Shown here piece by piece: positions 27,683 to 37,635 of a stretch of DNA of 37,635 nt. The notes beneath the pieces were generated by a model. It ran no database searches. It was not told the origin of the DNA and saw only the letters and a list, made by a program, of their open reading frames with translations. The stretch comes from Actinomycetes bacterium. Lineage in GTDB: Bacteria > Actinomycetota > Actinomycetes > Actinomycetales > Dermatophilaceae. Location of the stretch: the NCBI GenBank assembly GCA_021783215.1, contig JAJXUB010000010.1, forward strand, positions 1-37,635. The letters are read 5' to 3'. Both the position numbers and the translations under genes were made by a program. Positions within the stretch are counted from its first letter, which is position 1, and each line of letters opens with the position of its first letter.

Positions 27683-28416
27683 GATGGCTCGCCGTCGACG
27701 AGACGTCCGTCCCGGCAGGGAGCGCGTGGCTGTCCGACCGCGAACGTGAGGTCAGCGAACGCCAGCGGTTGACGAAGCGGCGCCAGGAGTGGCTCCTGCG
27801 CCGGTACGCCATGAAGCGTGCCGCCGCGGTCGCTCTGGGCCGGGGCGCGGCCATCGGCGGCCTCGAGGCGCTCAACGACCCGTCCGGGGCGCCGTACATC
27901 CTCCTCGACGGCAGCCCGGTGCCCATCGCCGTCTCCGTCAGCGACCGCGCAGGGCTGGCCGTCGCCCTCGTCACGTCGGAACGGCACGGGGCGGCGGGCA
28001 GCATCGGCATCGACGTCGAGCTCGTCGAGAGCCGGTCGGACGGCTTCATCCGCGACTTCCTCACCGCCCCCGAACAGCTGTGGACGCTGCGGACGACGCT
28101 GGGGCGCGACGTGGCCGCCAACCTCCTCTGGTCGGCCAAGGAGGCGGCTCTGAAGGTGCTTCGCGTCGGCCTACGGGCCGACACGCGCACGGTCGACGTC
28201 ACGGTCAGGGGTGAGACGCCCGCGGATGGCTGGAGGCCGTTGTCGGTGGCTGGTGCGGGCGGCGTCGTTCTGCCGGGCTGGTGGCGCCGCGACGGGGATT
28301 TCCTCATCACCGTCGTCACCCGCGACGCGGCGGACCCGCCGACACGTATGCCGGGCGGCGTCGACCCGGCCCACGTCACCGCGGCCCACTCGTGGCTGGA
28401 CAACCCCCTCGCGTGA
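27679..28416 (+). CDS. Sfp-type 4'-phosphopantetheinyl transferase
   Basis: Transfers 4'-phosphopantetheine from CoA to carrier proteins. 245 residues. The Mg/CoA motifs are present: GIDVE with Asp112 and Glu114, and WSAKEAALK with Lys154 and Glu155. The frame is open far upstream, but GTG at 27679 overlaps the transporter stop and gives the usual N-terminal WLAVDE-like lead. Length matches Sfp-type rather than the 120-residue AcpS type. It converges with the carboxylase gene, 37 bp away, and the likely substrate is the pair of ACPs in the synthase further right. Confidence 0.9.
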   Translation: MRWLAVDETSVPAGSAWLSDREREVSERQRLTKRRQEWLLRRYAMKRAAAVALGRGAAIGGLEALNDPSGAPYILLDGSPVPIAVSVSDRAGLAVALVTSERHGAAGSIGIDVELVESRSDGFIRDFLTAPEQLWTLRTTLGRDVAANLLWSAKEAALKVLRVGLRADTRTVDVTVRGETPADGWRPLSVAGAGGVVLPGWWRRDGDFLITVVTRDAADPPTRMPGGVDPAHVTAAHSWLDNPLA

Positions 28417-28453
28417 CGCCTCCTGGGCCAGACGGCGTCCGACGTCGACGGTC

Positions 28454-33814
<5,361 letters not shown>

Positions 33815-33830
33815 CGACGGTGCCAACGGC

Positions 33831-36800
33831 TCAGTCTCCGTACGTTGCGTGGAGGGCTTCAGAGACGTCGTCTGGTATCGGCGCGGGGAATGCCACGGTG
33901 TCATAGCCCTCGAGCCGGACGACGACGCGGCCCTCGGCGTCGATGACGAGGCAGTCGTACGAGCCGTCGTCCCGGCATACGGCGCGGGCGGTCAGCGGGC
34001 CACCGTCGACGGCTCCGGCCGTCGCAACGCGACCCACGCGAAGCGGGAGGCCGAGCGTCCCCTCCCGACCGGCACCCCACAGACCCGCGGTCTGGAAGCA
34101 CAGCTCGACGAGGCGTGGGGACAGGGTGAGCGGCTTCTCGGCCGGGACGTGGTTGTCGGGGAGTGCGTCGGCCAGGGTCGCGGCTGACGCGTCCTCGTCG
34201 CGCCACGCCTGACCGACGACCTGGTAGGCCGGGCCGTGGAAGTAGAACGCGTAGACCTGGTCCGGACCCAGCCTCGGTTCCCCGGCGGTCGGCACGGGCA
34301 CCGAAGCGAGGGGTTCGGCGTCGGCGCGGGTCAGCCGTACCGTCCCGGTGAAATGGGTCGTCCGGGTTGGGGCCTGCTGACCGGGGAGCCGGCGTTCCGC
34401 GGTCAGGGTGCACCGGGCGAGGAGGTCGCCCACGGTCTCTGCGTCGGGCTCGATGACAGCCGAGACCGTCAGGGTCCGGGGCTCGTCGCGGTAGAACTTG
34501 ACCGGCGTCGCGAACCTCGCGTCCTCGACGGAGGCGACCCGGTAGCCCTCGGGCGCGGCGAGCTCGGCGAGCTCGGCGAAGGACTCGAGTCCCATGACCC
34601 CCGGTAGGACGGGCGTTCCGTCGATCCGGTGGTCGGTGAGGAACCCCTGCTCCGCGGGGTCGAGCGTGATGGTGTCGACGAAACCGTTGTGGACGCTCGA
34701 CGTCACCTCGCCGATCATCGGCCCGTATGCCGCAACGTCCGGCGTGACGGCTGCCGGGTCGAGCCCACCGGCGGCGGCGTGCTCGGTGGCCATCGCCCCG
34801 AGGACACCGGCGACGATGACCTCACCGGTGAAGGCCGAGGCCGTCAGCTCCCGCCGGATCCACGCGACGCCGGCCTCCGGAGGCAGCATCTCGACGCCCG
34901 CCATGGCCATGACCGTGGGGGTCGACCCGCGTGTCGCCATCCCGATGCCGCCCCACGCCGTCCAGTCCATGGCGAGGGCGCGGGTCTGCGGTCGGTCGTG
35001 CCGCAGGTGCGAGGCGACCTTGCACAGGAGGTCGTTGGCGGCGCTGTAGTCCGTCTGGCCGTTGTTGCCGAACCTTCCGGCGACCGACGAGAAGAGAACG
35101 ACGGCGCCGACCTCCATGTCCTTGACGGACCGCCAGACGTTGAACCAGCCGGTCGTCTTGACGTCGAAGACGAGGTCGTACTCCGAGGGTTCCTTGTCGG
35201 GCAGGTTGTGGCTGATCTCGATGCCGGCGGCGTGGAGAAGGACGTCGATATGCCCGCTGCGCTCGCGGATACGCGCGACGGCATCGGCGACGGCATCGGC
35301 GTCGGTCACGTCGACGGAGTAGTAGTACGCGGTGCCGCCGGCGGAGGTCACCGCTTCGATGGCACTGAGGACCGCCGCGCTCCGCTCGATCCGGGAGAGC
35401 TCCTTCTCGATGGCGACGGGGGTGGCCTTGGCGCCGGACTGCCTGAGCCGGCCGGCGATCGTCGTCTTGAGGCCGTCCTTGTCGGTCCGGAACGCCTCGA
35501 TGTCGCGATCGGCCGGGTCGGGTTCGGCGGTGCGGCTGAGGAGGTGGAACGTGCCGCCGCTGGCCGTGGCCAGGTCGACCGTGATGGCCGAGACGATGCT
35601 GCCCGCGGCGCCGGTGATGACGAACACGGACTCGTTCGTCAGCGCCATCCCGCCGGGGCCGACGGGTTCGTCCTCCCGGCGGGGCGGGAACGGCCGCTCC
35701 GTGAAGGCGACGCCGAAGCGGTTGCCGTCGGCGAGGCCGATCTCGACGCATCCAGGGTCGCGCAACGTCTCCTCGAGGAGGAGGTCGGCGATGGCCGCCG
35801 TCTTCCGGCTCGTCGGGAGGTCGACGGCCTTGACGAGGGCGTCGGGGCGCTCCTTCTTGTACGACTTCGTGAAGCCGGTGACGGCGCCGCCGAGGACGGA
35901 CGTCGCCCCGGCCGCGTCGTAGCCGTGGAAGCCGCCGAGCCGGGTGGCGCTGACGAGGAACGGGCTGGTGTCCCAGACGCGGCGCATCGTCGCGTAGAGG
36001 GCCTTGACGCGGCGCCGGAGGGCTTCCTGCCACTGCGGGAGGTCGTATGCGTCGTCGTCGTCGAGCCCGGCGAGCCAGTAGACGCCGTCGACGGGACCGT
36101 CGTCGAGCCACGTCTCGAGAGTCGCGAGGATGTCCTCCGTCGACGTGCCGGCATCGAGCGTCAGTGCGCGGGCGCCGGCCTTGTCGAGGCGCTTTGCCAG
36201 TGCCGCGCCGACGCCACCTTCGTCGAGCATGACGACGACGCGGGCCCCGTCGAGCGAGACCCCGGTGCGCGCGCACCGGTCCGCGGCGGGGCGCAACGCC
36301 AGCGTTGGTAGGCGCCGGGGGAGGGCGTCGACGGCGTCGAGGCTCCCGACGATCCGTTCCGGATGCGTCGCATGGTGGGCCTGGGGCGCCGCGGGGGCTA
36401 CCGGTGCGGCGACCGGTGCCGGGGTGCCGGTCCTGGAGCGGACCCAGCCGGCGACGTGGTTGAGGGTGGGGAAGTCGCGTAGCTGCAGGTCGGGGTCGCG
36501 CTCGAGGTTCCACCGTTCGCGGACGGCGGCGAAGACCTCGGCCTGCTTGACGGTGTCGACGCCGAGGTCGGCCTCGAGGTCGAGGTCGGGGTCGAGCAGG
36601 TCGGTCGGGTAGCCGGTCATGTCGGCGACGATCCCGGTGACCGCGGCGAGGACGTCGTCGCTGCCGGCGGCTGGTGTGCCGGGGGCGGCGGCGGCAAGGG
36701 CGGGGGCTACCGGTGCGGCGACCGGTGCCGGGGTGCCGGTCCTGGAGCGGACCCAGCCGGCGACGTGGTTGAGGGTGGGGAAGTCGCGTAGCTGCAGGTC

Positions 36801-37635
36801 GGGGTCGCGCTCGAGGTTCCACCGTTCGCGGACGGCGGCGAAGACCTCGGCCTGCTTGACGGTGTCGACGCCGAGGTCGGCCTCGAGGTCGAGGTCGGGG
36901 TCGAGCAGGTCGGTCGGGTAGCCGGTCATGTCGGCGACGATCCCGGTGACCGCGGCGACGACGTCGTCCACGGCCGGGCCTGAGGCCACGGGTTTGGGAA
37001 CGGGTTCGGGGACGGGGACGCGGATGGGTGCCGCCGGGAGGGGCGCAGGGACCGTGGGCGGGGGCGGGGGCGGGGCGAGCGCCGGACCCGGAGCCGGCGC
37101 CGCGTGCGGTGCCGACGGGACCGATGCGTTGAGGCGTCCGGCATAGGGCACGGGGACGGCCGTGACATACACGGTCGGCTGTTCCGGCGCGCCGATGTCG
37201 GCCACGCGCAGTCGCCGGTGGTCCACTTCGAGGCGGCTGCTGCCGTGTCCGGAGAGGGTGTCGAGCCAGCGCTGCCACGCCGCCTCGTCGATGATGCGGT
37301 AGGCGAACCCCAGGTGGTCGGGGGTGGGCCGGCGGCCGCTCGCCGTCGGCGTACGACGGAGCAGCGTCATGGCGACCTGCGATCCGAAGCCCGCGGCGAG
37401 GCGAATGGCGTACTCGACGGGGTACGAACCGCCGGTCGACAGGTTCAGCCGGCCCAGCTCCGGGTCGGGGTCACGGTAGTTCGGCACCGGGGGGACGATC
37501 CCGGTCTCCAGCGCCTTGACGGCGACGACGTCCTCGATGCCGGCGCCCATGGCGTGGCCGGTGAAGCCCTTCGTGTTCGTGATGACGATGCGGTCCGCGT
37601 CGGGGCCGAACGCTCGCCGGAGGGCGTTGATCTCC
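33831..37635 (-). CDS. Multidomain polyketide/fatty-acid synthase, N-terminus beyond the window
   Basis: Partial; the frame is open through the right edge. From the N-terminal side: the C-terminal end of a ketosynthase ([13 protein letters not shown], with the conserved Lys and His, 37635 to about 37353), a Pro/Ala linker, two ACPs (about 36980-36700 and 36670-36390), a non-catalytic SDR-like half, a ketoreductase (TGAAGSIV at about 35592-35615; catalytic Tyr codon at 35046-35048 in TDYSAAND), and a C-terminal double-hotdog dehydratase (His codon 34629-34631 in [13 protein letters not shown]; later VELCFQTAG). Both ACPs read GVDTVKQAE, with Thr where the phosphopantetheine Ser is expected. 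No acyltransferase or enoylreductase is visible; they may lie to the right. The product is unknown. It is in one operon with the carboxylase. Confidence 0.88.
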   Translation of the reverse strand, partial: EINALRRAFGPDADRIVITNTKGFTGHAMGAGIEDVVAVKALETGIVPPVPNYRDPDPELGRLNLSTGGSYPVEYAIRLAAGFGSQVAMTLLRRTPTASGRRPTPDHLGFAYRIIDEAAWQRWLDTLSGHGSSRLEVDHRRLRVADIGAPEQPTVYVTAVPVPYAGRLNASVPSAPHAAPAPGPALAPPPPPPTVPAPLPAAPIRVPVPEPVPKPVASGPAVDDVVAAVTGIVADMTGYPTDLLDPDLDLEADLGVDTVKQAEVFAAVRERWNLERDPDLQLRDFPTLNHVAGWVRSRTGTPAPVAAPVAPALAAAAPGTPAAGSDDVLAAVTGIVADMTGYPTDLLDPDLDLEADLGVDTVKQAEVFAAVRERWNLERDPDLQLRDFPTLNHVAGWVRSRTGTPAPVAAPVAPAAPQAHHATHPERIVGSLDAVDALPRRLPTLALRPAADRCARTGVSLDGARVVVMLDEGGVGAALAKRLDKAGARALTLDAGTSTEDILATLETWLDDGPVDGVYWLAGLDDDDAYDLPQWQEALRRRVKALYATMRRVWDTSPFLVSATRLGGFHGYDAAGATSVLGGAVTGFTKSYKKERPDALVKAVDLPTSRKTAAIADLLLEETLRDPGCVEIGLADGNRFGVAFTERPFPPRREDEPVGPGGMALTNESVFVITGAAGSIVSAITVDLATASGGTFHLLSRTAEPDPADRDIEAFRTDKDGLKTTIAGRLRQSGAKATPVAIEKELSRIERSAAVLSAIEAVTSAGGTAYYYSVDVTDADAVADAVARIRERSGHIDVLLHAAGIEISHNLPDKEPSEYDLVFDVKTTGWFNVWRSVKDMEVGAVVLFSSVAGRFGNNGQTDYSAANDLLCKVASHLRHDRPQTRALAMDWTAWGGIGMATRGSTPTVMAMAGVEMLPPEAGVAWIRRELTASAFTGEVIVAGVLGAMATEHAAAGGLDPAAVTPDVAAYGPMIGEVTSSVHNGFVDTITLDPAEQGFLTDHRIDGTPVLPGVMGLESFAELAELAAPEGYRVASVEDARFATPVKFYRDEPRTLTVSAVIEPDAETVGDLLARCTLTAERRLPGQQAPTRTTHFTGTVRLTRADAEPLASVPVPTAGEPRLGPDQVYAFYFHGPAYQVVGQAWRDEDASAATLADALPDNHVPAEKPLTLSPRLVELCFQTAGLWGAGREGTLGLPLRVGRVATAGAVDGGPLTARAVCRDDGSYDCLVIDAEGRVVVRLEGYDTVAFPAPIPDDVSEALHATYGD
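36391..36649 (-). repeat. ACP-encoding direct repeat, copy 2
   Basis: Identical over 259 bp to 36700-36958, at a 309-bp offset. One mismatch (36650 versus 36959) and nine further identical bases extend the match to 269 bp. Encodes the second ACP and the following Ala/Pro linker; Thr codon at 36552-36554. Confidence 0.95.
36700..36958 (-). repeat. ACP-encoding direct repeat, copy 1
   Basis: Partner of 36391-36649 with no base difference over 259 bp. Encodes the first ACP and its linker; Thr codon at 36861-36863. Complete identity even at synonymous positions points to recent duplication or gene conversion (or an assembly question to be excluded). Confidence 0.95.

Noticed and set aside
28417-28453. 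Bidirectional terminator between the converging transferase and carboxylase genes
   Set aside because: Only weak GACG/CGTC palindromic bits; no convincing stem.
36391-36958. Direct repeat as an insertion-element or integration duplication
   Set aside because: The repeat is in frame, encodes complete ACP domains, and has no transposase or terminal inverted repeats nearby.
34822-37278. Long alternative minus-strand and plus-strand open frames over the synthase
   Set aside because: Translations are Arg/Pro/Gly-rich with no family motifs; the frame at 33831-37635 carries KS, ACP, KR and DH motifs.

Overview
The window is very GC-rich DNA (roughly 70% or more by eye) from one actinobacterial chromosome. 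It carries a classic actinobacterial dcw (division and cell wall) cluster without ftsA, and MurE has the DNPR motif of diaminopimelate-adding ligases. Wag31/DivIVA, SepF, a lysine-rich DksA/TraR protein and DnaE1 fit Micrococcales, perhaps an Intrasporangiaceae-like organism. That placement is inference, not a database result.

Positions 1-16924 (+ strand) hold ftsI-murE-murF-mraY-murD-ftsW-murG-murC-ftsQ, then ftsZ, pgeF, ylmE, sepF, a YggT-family gene and divIVA. Most junctions are 4-8 bp stop/start overlaps, so the peptidoglycan precursor ligases, the lipid I/II enzymes, the septal synthase pair FtsW/FtsI and the divisome/polar scaffolds FtsQ/FtsZ/SepF/DivIVA should be co-expressed. A 17-bp stem with a UUCG loop closes the cluster at 16937-16974.

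Positions 17102-19220 carry a DksA/TraR-type zinc-finger protein, lspA (probable CTG start) and an RluD-like pseudouridine synthase. Positions 19380-25057 carry dnaE1 and oligopeptidase B. mtnA (25050-26075) faces a class II aldolase (minus strand, 26082-26702), a pair that suggests salvage of methylthioribose or 5-deoxyribose phosphates. A cation diffusion facilitator and a Sfp-type phosphopantetheinyl transferase follow on the plus strand, with overlapping stop and start codons.

The right end is the unusual part. On the minus strand, a multidomain polyketide/fatty-acid synthase runs in from beyond the right edge (KS C-terminus, two ACPs, KR, DH). It is followed after 16 bp by a 1786-residue single-chain acyl-CoA carboxylase of eukaryote-like layout. 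Its biotin carboxylase region has lost the ATP-grasp glycine loop and the catalytic residues, while the biotinyl and carboxyltransferase parts look intact. Both ACPs have threonine where the phosphopantetheine serine is expected, and they are encoded by a 259-bp perfect direct repeat. With the adjacent phosphopantetheinyl transferase this looks like an uncharacterised lipid or polyketide locus.

No tRNA, rRNA, CRISPR, insertion sequence or prophage was seen. No gene-free stretch exceeds 300 bases; the largest are 11989-12247 (ftsZ promoter region), 16925-17101 (terminator plus promoter) and 19221-19379 (dnaE promoter region).
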